Shown: positions 50,915 through 59,835 of the stretch, one piece after another
How the letters are laid out: each line of letters starts with the position of its first letter
Numbering within the stretch: position 1 is the stretch's first letter
Assembly (NCBI RefSeq): GCF_000717335.1
Contig: NZ_JNYZ01000038.1
Location: forward strand, 1-64,000
Length of the DNA: 64,000 nt
Source of the DNA: Amycolatopsis jejuensis
GTDB lineage: Bacteria > Actinomycetota > Actinomycetes > Mycobacteriales > Pseudonocardiaceae
Reading direction: 5' to 3'
The notes under the pieces: model-generated
What the model was told of the DNA's origin: nothing
Databases searched by the model: none
Seen by the model: the letters and a program-made list of their open reading frames with translations, nothing else
Made by a program: the position numbers and the translations under genes

Positions 50915-50987
50915 GGTCGGGTATCTTGCCTGAGGAGACGGCAATATGTAAACCTTTGTTTGGAGACAATCGGGTCGGTGGAGCGGA
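50915..50987. promoter_or_regulatory. Divergent promoter with AAAC-CTTT-GTTT repeat
   Basis: A short gap between the acyl-CoA ligase and CaiB genes. The inverted repeat AAAC-N4-GTTT (50950-50961) is the only symmetric element. It is a weak operator candidate; no regulator gene is adjacent. Confidence 0.3.
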
Positions 50988-52223
50988 GTGGTGATGACCG
51001 GTGGGCACGGGTACGACGAGGAGAACACCGGACCGCTGGCCGGGATCCGGGTTGTCGAGATCGCCTCGGTCCTGATGGCGCCGTTCGGCGGACAGGTGCT
51101 CGCGGACCTCGGGGCCGACGTCGTGCGGATCGAGGGCGCCCGGCTCGACCCGGGGCGCATTCTCGGCAGCGGACCGCATCCGCAGCTGTCCGGGATGGCG
51201 CTGAACATGCATCGCAACAAGCGTTCGGTGCAGCTGGACCTGGCGTCCGCCGCCGGCCGGGAGGTGCTGCTGCGGCTGCTCGGTACCGCCGACGTACTCC
51301 TGACCAACTTCCGCCCGGCCGCCCTGCGCCGGCTCCGCCTTTCCTACGACGACCTGCGGCACGACCATCCCGGCCTGATCTACTGCGAGGCGCATGGCTA
51401 TCACACCGCCACCGGGGAGGCCGACCTGCCGGTGTTCGACGAGATCGTGCAGGCGGCGGTCGGGCTGCCGAGCCTGATGGAGTCGGCCGGTCTGCCGGTT
51501 TCGTTCCTGCCGACGGTCGTCGCCGACAAGGTGGCCGGGCTGTATCTCGCGCAGGCGGTGCTCGCGGCGCTGGTGCACAAAGCCCGTGGCGGCGGCGGAC
51601 AGCGGGTGGAGGTCCCGATGTTCGACGCGCTGCTCGCGTTCACCCTGTGCGAACACCTCGGCCGCGCGGTGACCCCCGGCCTTCCCGCGGGGTACCTGCG
51701 CATCCTCACCGCGCATCGGGGCCCGCATCGCACGAGTGACGGCCACATCGCGGTGCTGCCGTACTCCGACGAGAACTGGACCGATTTCTACCGGGCGGTC
51801 GGGCACGAGCACGAGCTGGACCAACCGTGGTTCGCGAGTCAGCGTGCCCGGCACACGCACCCGGACGAGGTGTACTCCAGTCTTGCGGCGATCCTCGCCG
51901 AGCGGACCACGGACGAGTGGATGGAGCTGTGCCGCAAGCTCGGCATCCCGTGTGCGCGGGTGCCGAGTCTCGACCGCATCGTCGAGGACGAGGAACTGCA
52001 TCGCGGGGTCCTGCAGGAGCTCGACCATCCGGTGATCGGGCGGCACCGGAGCATCCGGTCCCCGTTCGGCTTCGAACGCACGCCGGTCGCGATGCGGCAT
52101 CCGGCGCCGTTGGTGGGGGAGCAGTCCCTGGAAGTGCTGCGCGAACTCGGCTACGGCGAGGACGAACTCGACCGGCTGGTCGCCGATAGCACCGTCGGCG
52201 ACCCGGGAAACCCGTTGCCGTAA
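50988..52223 (+). CDS. CaiB/BaiF CoA-transferase family protein (copy 1)
   Basis: 411 aa from GTG 50988; ATG 50994 is an alternative. The family start LAGIRVVEIASVLMAPFGGQ, LADLGADVVRIE, HRNKRSVQLDL and the putative catalytic Asp in DEIVQAAVG are present. Type III CoA-transferases move CoA between organic acids, while racemase relatives invert alpha-methylacyl-CoA. It stops 6 bp from the stop of a convergent second CaiB-type gene. Confidence 0.87.
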   Translation: MVMTGGHGYDEENTGPLAGIRVVEIASVLMAPFGGQVLADLGADVVRIEGARLDPGRILGSGPHPQLSGMALNMHRNKRSVQLDLASAAGREVLLRLLGTADVLLTNFRPAALRRLRLSYDDLRHDHPGLIYCEAHGYHTATGEADLPVFDEIVQAAVGLPSLMESAGLPVSFLPTVVADKVAGLYLAQAVLAALVHKARGGGGQRVEVPMFDALLAFTLCEHLGRAVTPGLPAGYLRILTAHRGPHRTSDGHIAVLPYSDENWTDFYRAVGHEHELDQPWFASQRARHTHPDEVYSSLAAILAERTTDEWMELCRKLGIPCARVPSLDRIVEDEELHRGVLQELDHPVIGRHRSIRSPFGFERTPVAMRHPAPLVGEQSLEVLRELGYGEDELDRLVADSTVGDPGNPLP

Positions 52224-52229
52224 GCCGTT

Positions 52230-53387
52230 TTACCCGGCGCCGATGGCACCAGCGCCGAGCAGAGTCGCCACTTCTTGGCGGTCCACCCCGAGTTCGGCCA
52301 GCACGGCAAGCGTGTCCGATCCGACGACCCGCGCGGCTTGCGGCCGACGCCGTTCGTGGGCACCGAACCGCGGCGCGGTACCCGGCTGGAGGATTCCCTC
52401 GTCGACGTAATAACTACCCAGCTCCGCGTTCTGCGGGTGCGTAGCCGCCTCGGCGAGCGACAGCACTGGCGTGACGCAGGCTTGCGCGCCTTCGAAGCAC
52501 GCGACCCAGTGGTCACGCGGTCGTCCGGCGATGACTTCGGCAATCCGGTCGATCATCGCGGGCCAAGCGGCGCGATCGTTCTGCCGGGCGAGAACCGGGT
52601 CGTCGGACAATCCCAGCACCCGCAGGAAAGCCGTCCAGAACCGCCGTTCGACGCAGCCGACGGCGAGCTGCCCGCCATCGGCGCAGGCGTAGACGTGGTA
52701 CCAGGGTGCTCGGCCGGTCATCGCGTTCGAATCGTGGCCCTCGTCCGCCCACTTCCCGTGGGACCGCACGGCAAGTACGACCGACAGCAACGACGCGACA
52801 CCGGTAAGCATCGCGACGTCGACCACCTGCCCGCGGCCGGTGCGGTGCGCCTCCAGCAGGGCCGTGCTGACGCCGAAGGCCAGGAGCATTCCGCCGCCGC
52901 CCATGTCCGCGACCAGATTCAGCGGGATCGCAGGTACGCCTTCGGTATGCGGCATTTGCGCCAATGCGCCCGCCATCGCGAGGTAGTTGAGGTCATGGCC
53001 GACGTCCTGCGCGGCCGGGCCCTCCTGGCCGTACCCGGTCATCCGCGCGTAGACGAGGCGGGGGTTGCGGGCGAGCATTTCCTCCGGGCCAAGGCCCAGC
53101 CGTTCGGTCACGCCCGGCCGGAACCCTTCGATCACCGCGTCGGCCGATTCGATCAGCCGCGCGGCGAGCCCGGCGCCGCCGGGGGTCTTCAAGTCGATCG
53201 CGACCGAGCGCCTTCCCCGGTGCAGCACGGGTTCGAGCGGGCCTTTCCCGGCTGCGGCGGCGGGGTCGATGCGGATGACCTCCGCGCCTTGGTCGGCCAG
53301 CAGCATCGCGCCGTAGGGGCCCGGGCCGATGCCGCCCAGCTCGACGATCCGGGTTCCGGCGAGGGGGCCATGGCTTCGCAGGTGCAT
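52230..53387 (-). CDS. CaiB/BaiF family protein, alpha-methylacyl-CoA racemase-like (copy 2)
   Basis: 385 aa from ATG 53387. The pattern GTRIVELGGIGPGPYGAMLLA, LIESADAVIEGFRPGVTERL and ARMTGYGQEGPAAQDVGHDLNYLAM is that of alpha-methylacyl-CoA racemase (AMACR, mycobacterial Mcr). The His in GHDLNYLA corresponds to a catalytic residue in Mcr. Such enzymes convert (2R)- to (2S)-methylacyl-CoA ahead of beta-oxidation of isoprenoid or steroid side chains. It is divergent from a thioesterase-like gene. Confidence 0.87.
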   Translation of the reverse strand: MHLRSHGPLAGTRIVELGGIGPGPYGAMLLADQGAEVIRIDPAAAAGKGPLEPVLHRGRRSVAIDLKTPGGAGLAARLIESADAVIEGFRPGVTERLGLGPEEMLARNPRLVYARMTGYGQEGPAAQDVGHDLNYLAMAGALAQMPHTEGVPAIPLNLVADMGGGGMLLAFGVSTALLEAHRTGRGQVVDVAMLTGVASLLSVVLAVRSHGKWADEGHDSNAMTGRAPWYHVYACADGGQLAVGCVERRFWTAFLRVLGLSDDPVLARQNDRAAWPAMIDRIAEVIAGRPRDHWVACFEGAQACVTPVLSLAEAATHPQNAELGSYYVDEGILQPGTAPRFGAHERRRPQAARVVGSDTLAVLAELGVDRQEVATLLGAGAIGAG

Positions 53388-53474
53388 GACATCAACGTAA
53401 TAAGTAAGACGTCGTTCGTCTATACGAGAGCGCATCAGCTGCGGTATCGTCCCGAATATCGAGCTGAAAGTGAG
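53388..53474. promoter_or_regulatory. Divergent promoter with AGACG-TCGTT-CGTCT repeat
   Basis: This is an A/T-richer gap for the region. The inverted repeat AGACG-N5-CGTCT at 53407-53421 is a TetR-like operator candidate lying between two divergent lipid-metabolism genes. Confidence 0.4.
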
Positions 53475-54272
53475 ATGGAGTTCATGCTCAATTCGATTGG
53501 CGGCTTCCGGAGCGCGAGCGCCGTGGCAGAACGGGCGCCGGGACGCTTCGAGGCCGAGGTGCTGGACGCGTGGGGGTATCACCGGCGAGCCAACGGCGGT
53601 TACCTGCTCGCCATCGCCGCGCGGGCCGCGCTGGCCGCGACCGGGCGGGAGCACGTACAGGTGATCAGCGGCTCGTTCTGCAGCCCGGTTGCGCCGGGCC
53701 GCGTCGAGCTGGCGGTCGAACAGGTCAAGGGCGGGCGGGTCGACCAGCTCCGGCTGACGCTCACCCAGGACGCCCGTCCCGCGCTCGCCGCGCTCGTCAC
53801 GGTGGGGGACCGGCCCGCCGGCCAGGAACTCTGGCCCGGCGTGATCACGTGTCCGCTGGCGCCGTACGAGGTGTGCGTTCCGGTCCGTGAACGGCCGGGG
53901 CTGCTGGAACAGGTCGAGGTCCGCTACGACCCGGATGCGACGCCACGGGCACCGCGTGGCCTCGGCGAGCGACCGGAGCTGCGGGCCTGGGTGAGTTTCC
54001 GGGACGGCTCGGCGCCCGACGAGACAGCGGTGTTGCTCGCCGCTGATCTGCTGGCTGCGTCGATTCACCGGCTGGGCATCGACGGATGGGCGCCGACCGT
54101 CACCATGACCACGTACCTGCGGCGTGCACCGGCGCCGGGTCCGCTCGGCGTCGTGGTGAAGGCGGGGCTGGTGGCGGACGGCTGGTTCGACGAGACTGCC
54201 GACGTCTACGACTCGGCCGGGGTCCTCGTGGGCCAGGCTCGGCAGTACGCGCTGGTCGGGGTGAAGGGATGA
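53475..54272 (+). CDS. Acyl-CoA thioesterase family protein (TesB-like double hotdog)
   Basis: 265 aa from ATG 53475; ATG 53484 is an alternative. The N-terminal hotdog motif RANGGYLLAIAARAAL and HVQVISGSFCSPVAPGRVEL, and the second half WAPTVTMTTYLRRAPAPG, fit thioesterase-like (TesB/4HBT_3) proteins. They hydrolyse acyl-CoA. The stop overlaps the ATG of the next acyl-CoA ligase gene. A thioesterase beside a ligase is common where acids and CoA esters must be balanced. Confidence 0.82.
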   Translation: MEFMLNSIGGFRSASAVAERAPGRFEAEVLDAWGYHRRANGGYLLAIAARAALAATGREHVQVISGSFCSPVAPGRVELAVEQVKGGRVDQLRLTLTQDARPALAALVTVGDRPAGQELWPGVITCPLAPYEVCVPVRERPGLLEQVEVRYDPDATPRAPRGLGERPELRAWVSFRDGSAPDETAVLLAADLLAASIHRLGIDGWAPTVTMTTYLRRAPAPGPLGVVVKAGLVADGWFDETADVYDSAGVLVGQARQYALVGVKG

Positions 54273-55897
54273 CGGTGGCAGCACAGGAACTCGGCCGGCG
54301 GGAACTGCACTACGTCGATGCCGGGGTGGATGCCCTGCTGGCCGGAGCAGCGGCGGAGTACGGCGACGCCATCGCGATCAGCGACGGCCGGGACTCGCTG
54401 TCGTACCGCGAGGTCGAGGATTTCGCCCGCCGGATCGCCACCAGCTTGCGGAATCGGTCGGTCGGGCCGGGCGATGTGGTCGCGTTGCATCAGCCGAACT
54501 CGTTGGTGCTGCCCGTTCTCTACTACGGCATCCTGCTTTCGGGCGCGGCCGCGGCGCCGCTGAATCCGACGATGCCCGCTGCGGTACTGCAGACCCAGTT
54601 GAGCGCACTCGGTGCCACCGCGGCGATCATGCACTCGTCCGGTGCCGATCGCCTGCGGCCGGTGCTGCCGGACGGGATCGCGTGGGCCGTCGAGATCGAC
54701 GACCTGGCGAGTGCCGGGGAATTCGCGCCGGTCGCGCGACAGTTGCCCGCAGCCGGCCCGGACGCAGTGGCGCACCTTCAGCTCACCGGCGGCACCACGG
54801 GTACTTCGCGGGGAGTCCGGGTGCTGCACCGCAATCTCGTGTCCCACACGATTCAGGCGCTGGCCTGGCGGATGGGGTACGAGGGCAGGCTCGACGGCTC
54901 CGGTGCGGTCCGGGTGACGCCGATTCCGGGCCTGGCCGAGATCGCGCCGGTGTCTCCCGGCAGTGGCGTCAGCAATGTCGTCGCGCCGATGTTCCACGCG
55001 CTGGCGCTGGTCGGGCTCACCTACAACCTCATGTCCGGGACGCGGGTCAACCTCGTCGGCCGCTTTGATCCGGTGGATTTCCTGGCAGGCATCGAACGCG
55101 ACCGGGTCACGACGCTGAGCGGCACCCCCGCCTTCTACCACCGGCTGATCGGGGAACCTTCGCTCGCCGAGCGCGACCTGGGCTCGGTCCGGCTGATCAG
55201 CAGCGGCGGCGCACCACTCGACTCGGCGACGATGCGGCGGCTCAAAGCGGCTTTCGCCAATGCCGTGGTCATCCAGGGCTACGGGCTGAGCGAGGCGACC
55301 GCGACAGTGCTGTCGACTCCGGCCATTCCTCCGGCCGAGGTTCCGGAAGGGTGCGTCGGCGGTCCGCTCCACGACACGGAGATCGAACTCCGCGGCACCG
55401 ACGGCCGATCGGTCGTCGGCGCCGGGCAGATCGGCGAGATCTGGGTTCGGGGGCCACAGGTCGCCGCCGGTTATCAGGGAGACCCGGAGATGACCGCGCA
55501 CCAGTTTGCCGACGGCTGGCTCCGCACCGGCGACCTCGCCCGTCGCGACGAAGCCGGTCGCTACTACGTCGTCGGGCGGGCGAAGGAAGTGATCCTCTAC
55601 AAGGGGTACAACGTTTACCCGGCCCCGCTGGAGGAGCTCATTGCGAGACATCCCGCGGTTGCGCGCGTGGCCGTCGTTCCGCAGCCGCGCGAGGGGGTCG
55701 GCGAGATCCCGGTCGCGTGTGTCGTGCCCCGCCGGGAGGTGGAACGGGCCGGGCTGGCCGACGAGATTATCGCCTACGTCGCCGGACAAGTTGCGCCGTA
55801 CCAACGAATCCGCGCCGTCGTGGTGCTCGACGAACTGCCGACCAGCGCCGCCGGAAAGGTGCTCAAGCGCGAACTCGTGCGCATAGTGGACAAGTAG
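54269..55897 (+). CDS. Class I acyl-CoA ligase (AMP-binding)
   Basis: 542 aa. The ATP loop LTGGTTGTSRGVRV (about 172-185), the YGLSEAT motif, GDLARRDEAGRYYVVGRAKE and the C-terminal AAGKVLKREL catalytic lysine are present. Its series resembles 4-coumarate/long-chain CoA ligases. It makes the CoA ester that enters the downstream beta-oxidation genes. It overlaps the thioesterase gene by 4 bp and is followed 11 bp later by the second metallo-beta-lactamase gene. Confidence 0.9.
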   Translation: MTVAAQELGRRELHYVDAGVDALLAGAAAEYGDAIAISDGRDSLSYREVEDFARRIATSLRNRSVGPGDVVALHQPNSLVLPVLYYGILLSGAAAAPLNPTMPAAVLQTQLSALGATAAIMHSSGADRLRPVLPDGIAWAVEIDDLASAGEFAPVARQLPAAGPDAVAHLQLTGGTTGTSRGVRVLHRNLVSHTIQALAWRMGYEGRLDGSGAVRVTPIPGLAEIAPVSPGSGVSNVVAPMFHALALVGLTYNLMSGTRVNLVGRFDPVDFLAGIERDRVTTLSGTPAFYHRLIGEPSLAERDLGSVRLISSGGAPLDSATMRRLKAAFANAVVIQGYGLSEATATVLSTPAIPPAEVPEGCVGGPLHDTEIELRGTDGRSVVGAGQIGEIWVRGPQVAAGYQGDPEMTAHQFADGWLRTGDLARRDEAGRYYVVGRAKEVILYKGYNVYPAPLEELIARHPAVARVAVVPQPREGVGEIPVACVVPRREVERAGLADEIIAYVAGQVAPYQRIRAVVVLDELPTSAAGKVLKRELVRIVDK

Positions 55898-55908
55898 TCA
55901 TCTCTGCC

Positions 55909-57180
55909 ATGACAGTCAACTCCGCCAACCCGTTTTCCGCCCGCCGTGGTGCGCGCGACGAGTTTTCCGACGACGCCGGGATTTTCTGGCGCGGCGGAAG
56001 GATCGAGATCGCGCCGGGTACCTGGTTTCTCAGCCATTTCTCCGGTGTCACGGCGTTCGAGACCGCCGACGGGCTGGTGCTCGTCGACGCTTCATCCGAG
56101 CCGAGCAGCGGCCACATCGCCGACCGCCTCCGCGAAGTGACCTCGGCGCCGGTGCACACCGTGGTGTACACCCACGGTCATCGTGATCACGCCTACGGCC
56201 TGCCTGCCCTGCTGGCCGAGGGGCAGGCTCCGCCGGAGGTCATCGCACATCCGGCCATCCTCGACCGGTTCGACCGCTACGGCGCGCTGTCCGGCTACAA
56301 CGAGGCGGTCCGCAACCGGCAGTTCGCAGGCGATCCGCAGAACGGGTTTCCGGGGCCGGTCACGTACGGCGCGCCCGAGCATCTGCCGACGCGGCTCGTC
56401 GAGTCCGCGACGATCACCGTCGGCGGCTGCACGTTCGAGATCCACCATGCCCGCGGCGAAACCGACGACGCGCTCTGGGTGTGGAATCCCGACCACGAGG
56501 TCGTCTGCACCGGCGATCTGTTCATCTGGGCCGTGCCGAACGCGGGGAATCCGCAGAAGGTGCAACGGTATCCCTGGGAGTGGGCGGCAGCACTCCGCGA
56601 GATGGCGGCAAAGCGGCCGCGGACGCTGTGTCCCGGGCACGGCGGACCGGTCGTCGATGATCCGGACAAGGTCCAGCGCATGCTGCTGGAGACGGCCGCC
56701 TATCTTGAGCAGATCGTGGAACAGACGATCGCTCTGCTCAACGATGGCGCGCCGCCGCACGTCGACATCGTGCACGCGGTCCGGCCGCCGGAGAGCGACG
56801 CGCCTTGGCTGCGGCCGGTTTACGACGAGGCAGAGTTCATTGTCCGCAACGTCATCCGCTACTTCGGCGGATGGTGGTCCGGTCGGCCGAGCGAGCTCAA
56901 GCCTGCGTCTCGCACGTCACTGGCGGCCGCGGTAGTCGGCCTGAGCGGCGGCGTCGAGCCGTTGCTGGCGGAAGCGGAGCGCGCAACCGCCGACGGCGAG
57001 CTCCGGCTGGCCTGTCACCTGGCAGACTGGGCACTGGAGCATGCGCGGGACGATCACTCGGTCCGAGCCCGGACGGCCGCGATCTACCTCGCCCGAGCCG
57101 AGTCCGAGACCAGCCTGATGGCGATCAACCTGTTCCGGTCGGCAGCCTCGTACGCCACCTTGGGCCGAGACTTCCGGTGA
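55909..57180 (+). CDS. Alkyl-sulfatase-like metallo-beta-lactamase protein (copy 2)
   Basis: 423 aa from ATG 55909. Motif THGHRDH (about 86-92), HHARGETDDALW, TGDLFIW and [18 protein letters not shown] follow copy 1 (47906-49240) closely, including the identical decamer [10 protein letters not shown]. Both proteins have the C-terminal alkyl-sulfatase dimerisation-like region. The pairing of each copy with an acyl-CoA ligase suggests a hydrolase for an ester or thioester of the same pathway, though sulfate esters remain possible. Confidence 0.82.
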   Translation: MTVNSANPFSARRGARDEFSDDAGIFWRGGRIEIAPGTWFLSHFSGVTAFETADGLVLVDASSEPSSGHIADRLREVTSAPVHTVVYTHGHRDHAYGLPALLAEGQAPPEVIAHPAILDRFDRYGALSGYNEAVRNRQFAGDPQNGFPGPVTYGAPEHLPTRLVESATITVGGCTFEIHHARGETDDALWVWNPDHEVVCTGDLFIWAVPNAGNPQKVQRYPWEWAAALREMAAKRPRTLCPGHGGPVVDDPDKVQRMLLETAAYLEQIVEQTIALLNDGAPPHVDIVHAVRPPESDAPWLRPVYDEAEFIVRNVIRYFGGWWSGRPSELKPASRTSLAAAVVGLSGGVEPLLAEAERATADGELRLACHLADWALEHARDDHSVRARTAAIYLARAESETSLMAINLFRSAASYATLGRDFR

Positions 57181-57186
57181 GCTGGC

Positions 57187-57215
57187 GGCCCCTGCGATCG
57201 GTGATCGCAGGGGCC
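57187..57215. terminator. Bidirectional hairpin terminator
   Basis: A perfect 13-bp stem GGCCCCTGCGATC (57187-57199) and GATCGCAGGGGCC (57203-57215) with a 3-base loop. It lies between two converging operons, 6 bp after one stop and 11 bp before the other. Confidence 0.85.
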
Positions 57216-57226
57216 ATCCGCCGAAG

Positions 57227-58153
57227 TCATTCCACCCCGCAGCGCCGGGCGCGTTCGAGCACCGTCTCGAACAGCCGCACCGAGGCGACGTCGACCATGA
57301 CCCCGTCGTGCGTCACTGCGCCGAGGCCCCGGTTTTCGGCTTCGGTGAAGGCATCGACGACCGCGCGGGCGTCGGCGACCTCGTCGGGAGTGGGCGAGAA
57401 GTCCCGGTTCGCGACCTCGATCTGGCTCGGGTGGATGCACCACTTGCCGACCGCGCCGAGTGCCCTGGCCCAGCTCGCTTCCCGGTGATAGCCGGGCCCG
57501 TCGGCGAAATCGGCGAACGGTCCGTCGATCGCGTCGAGCCCGTGCATGCGCGCTGCCCCGATCAGCCGGCAGCGCGCGTAATGCCAGATGTCGCCGGGGT
57601 ACGCCGTCCCGTCCGCACCGCCGATGTGCCCGATGGGCATTCCCTGGCTGGCGGCCAGATCGCCGACGCCGAGGATGAGCGCTTCGAGCCGGGGTGAGCA
57701 TCCGGCGATCTCCTCGACCCTGGCCAGCGCGTCGACCTCCTCGATGAGCACCTCGAGCCCGATCCGCCCCGGTTCGAGGCCGAGCCCCAGTTCGAGCTGG
57801 GTCAGCAGATCGTCGACGAACCACACCTCACGGGCCGATTTCACCTTCGGCACGATGACGACGTCGACCTGCTCGCCGGCGCCCGAGATCACCTCGACGA
57901 GATCGTCGTGACACCACGGGGTGTGCACTCCGTTGATACGGAAGGCTTTCACCTTGGTTCCCCAGTCGAGGGTGCGCAGCCCTTCGACGATGTTCGGCCG
58001 CGCCGCCGCTTTCGCCGCGGGTGCCACGGCATCTTCGAGGTCGAGGAAGACGAGGTCGGCGTTGCTTGCCGCGGCCTTGGCGATCATCTTCGGATTCGTG
58101 GCCGGGGTGGAGAGCTCACTTCGCCGCAGGCGCTCGGGATGACGTGCTGACAC
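57227..58153 (-). CDS. CitE-like CoA-ester lyase (HpcH/HpaI family)
   Basis: 308 aa from GTG 58153. The CitE-type barrel has ADLVFLDLEDAVAP (Mg site), FRINGVHTPWCHDDL (catalytic Arg), LEVLIEEVDAL and KWCIHPSQI. These enzymes cleave malyl-, citramalyl- or hydroxymethylglutaryl-type CoA esters by retro-aldol reaction. It is the last gene of an operon MaoC, acyl-CoA dehydrogenase, MaoC, CitE, close in content to the mycobacterial Rv2498c-Rv2500c group, where a MaoC hydratase feeds a citramalyl-CoA lyase. Confidence 0.88.
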   Translation of the reverse strand: MSARHPERLRRSELSTPATNPKMIAKAAASNADLVFLDLEDAVAPAAKAAARPNIVEGLRTLDWGTKVKAFRINGVHTPWCHDDLVEVISGAGEQVDVVIVPKVKSAREVWFVDDLLTQLELGLGLEPGRIGLEVLIEEVDALARVEEIAGCSPRLEALILGVGDLAASQGMPIGHIGGADGTAYPGDIWHYARCRLIGAARMHGLDAIDGPFADFADGPGYHREASWARALGAVGKWCIHPSQIEVANRDFSPTPDEVADARAVVDAFTEAENRGLGAVTHDGVMVDVASVRLFETVLERARRCGVE

Positions 58154-58168
58154 GAGAGTTCCAATCTG

Positions 58169-58627
58169 TCAGGGAGTGGGGCGGCGGCGGATCAGAAGAG
58201 ACCGTTCGCCTTCGAAGACCACGACGCGGTCGTGGCGGCGCCCCCAGTGATGGAAGACGACCATTCCGGCGTCGTCCTCATCGGACGGGCGCACCGAGAC
58301 CACCTCGGTGAATGCCTCAATCGTGTCGCCGTGGTGCACGGGCGCGCGGAACCGCAACCCGGTACAGCCCAGCTCGCGGATGGCATGCTCGGCCGTGTCC
58401 TGCGAAGCAAGGCCGAACACGACCGACGCGGTGAGCAACCCGTACACGAGCCGCCCCGAGCCGAGGCCGGGAATCTCCGGCAGATGGTCGTTCCAGTGCG
58501 CGTGCGCGGTGTTCATGACCAGTTTGGCGAGGAACGATCCTTCGACGTCGTCGATCGTCGCGGCCCGGGCGTGCCGCATCCGCTGTCCCGGAACGAAGTC
58601 CTCGAACCAGCCGTCGGGGGAGGTCAT
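58169..58627 (-). CDS. MaoC-family enoyl-CoA hydratase
   Basis: 152 aa, a single hotdog domain. GWFEDFVPGQRMRHARAATI at the start and VMNTAHAHWNDH (in place of the usual NDxNPxHxD-like site) fit mesaconyl/itaconyl-CoA hydratase-like MaoC proteins. It adds water to an unsaturated acyl-CoA for the lyase gene that follows 15 bp later. The ATG overlaps the stop of the acyl-CoA dehydrogenase gene. Confidence 0.85.
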   Translation of the reverse strand: MTSPDGWFEDFVPGQRMRHARAATIDDVEGSFLAKLVMNTAHAHWNDHLPEIPGLGSGRLVYGLLTASVVFGLASQDTAEHAIRELGCTGLRFRAPVHHGDTIEAFTEVVSVRPSDEDDAGMVVFHHWGRRHDRVVVFEGERSLLIRRRPTP

Positions 58628-59835
58628 GACAGCGGACTCCGCGGCAGCATGCGGTCGGCGATGATCCGCTTCTGGATCTGGCTGGTCCCTTCGAAGATGG
58701 TGGTGAGCCGAGCGTCGCGCCAGTGCCGTTCCACCTGGTGCTCGGTCGTGTAACCGTTGCCGCCGAAGAGCTGCATGGCCTGGTTCGTGACCCGGACTGC
58801 CATCTCGGTCGCCGTGAGCTTGCACATCGCCGCCTCGCGTTCGCATCGTTCGCCGAGGTCGATGCGGTGCGCGACGGCCTGGTAGAACGAGCGCGCCTGC
58901 TCCACCGCGGCAGCCATCTCCGCCAGGTCGAAACGCAGCGCCTGGAAATCCGCCAGCGGATGGCCGAACTGCTCTCGCTGCTGGAGATAGGCGACGCAGT
59001 CCTCGACTGCCGCGCGTGCCAACCCGACCGCGCGAGCTGCCGTGTGTACCCGCGCGACGTTCAGTTGATGCTGCACGGCGCGGAAGGACTCGGTGCCGTT
59101 GCCGTCCTCGCCGAGCACGTTACCCGCGGGGACCCGGACGTCGTCGAGGTCGAGCTCCCAGGTGGTGAACCCGTGATAGCCGATCTTGTCGATGGGCCGT
59201 CCGGTGATGCCGGGCGGAAACGACCCGCGCTCCTTCGGCACGAGCAGGTTGACCAGCCCGGCGGCGCGCGGCTCACCGGGTCCGGGATCGCGGGTGCGGG
59301 CCAGTACCTGGATGAAGTCGGCCTTGAGCGCGAAACCCGTCCAGCGCTTGCGGCCGTCGATGACCCAGGAGTCCCCGGTGCGGGTGGCCCGCGTGGCGAC
59401 CCCGGCGAGGTCCGATCCCGCGCCCGGTTCGGAGAACCCGGCGGCACCGATCCACCGTCCGGCCGCACTCCGCTTCAGCAGCTCGGCGCGCCGGTCCGGG
59501 TCGGGCACCGCGGTGCCCATGCCCTGTCCGCGCGCGATGATGCTGGCCACGCTCATCCAGGCGCGGGCGAGCTCTTCCGCGACGAGGCAGTACTCGAATA
59601 CGCCGAGCCCGAGGCCACCGCCGGCCGTGGGCACCATGATCCCGAAGTAGCCCTGCTGTGCGATCCGGTCGAGGAACCCGTCGGGGAAATCGGCGCGCCG
59701 GGGGTCGAGTTCGTCGGCGACCGGGAGCACCTCGTCGCGGGCGAAGCGGCGGGCTTCGGCCTGGAGTTCGAGGCGGGACGGCGTTGCCCACGGAGAGGCG
59801 AGAACCGGGGGCGGCAGGGGACGGACGTCGGTCAT
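58624..59835 (-). CDS. Acyl-CoA dehydrogenase
   Basis: 403 aa. The FAD and substrate signatures are GAAGFSEPGAGSDLAGVATRA (about 145), DSWVIDGRKRWTGFAL, and the C-terminal QLFGGNGYTTEHQVER then FEGTSQIQKRI, where the Glu is the usual catalytic base. It introduces the alpha-beta double bond for the downstream MaoC hydratase. The ATG overlaps the stop of the first MaoC gene and its stop overlaps the next MaoC start, so all are coupled. Confidence 0.92.
   Translation of the reverse strand: MTDVRPLPPPVLASPWATPSRLELQAEARRFARDEVLPVADELDPRRADFPDGFLDRIAQQGYFGIMVPTAGGGLGLGVFEYCLVAEELARAWMSVASIIARGQGMGTAVPDPDRRAELLKRSAAGRWIGAAGFSEPGAGSDLAGVATRATRTGDSWVIDGRKRWTGFALKADFIQVLARTRDPGPGEPRAAGLVNLLVPKERGSFPPGITGRPIDKIGYHGFTTWELDLDDVRVPAGNVLGEDGNGTESFRAVQHQLNVARVHTAARAVGLARAAVEDCVAYLQQREQFGHPLADFQALRFDLAEMAAAVEQARSFYQAVAHRIDLGERCEREAAMCKLTATEMAVRVTNQAMQLFGGNGYTTEHQVERHWRDARLTTIFEGTSQIQKRIIADRMLPRSPLS

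Noticed and set aside
48005..51739. Very long plus-strand open frame of over 1200 codons
   Set aside because: It is antisense to the clear metallo-beta-lactamase and acyl-CoA ligase genes and has low-complexity, Arg/Gly-rich composition typical of GC-rich shadow frames.
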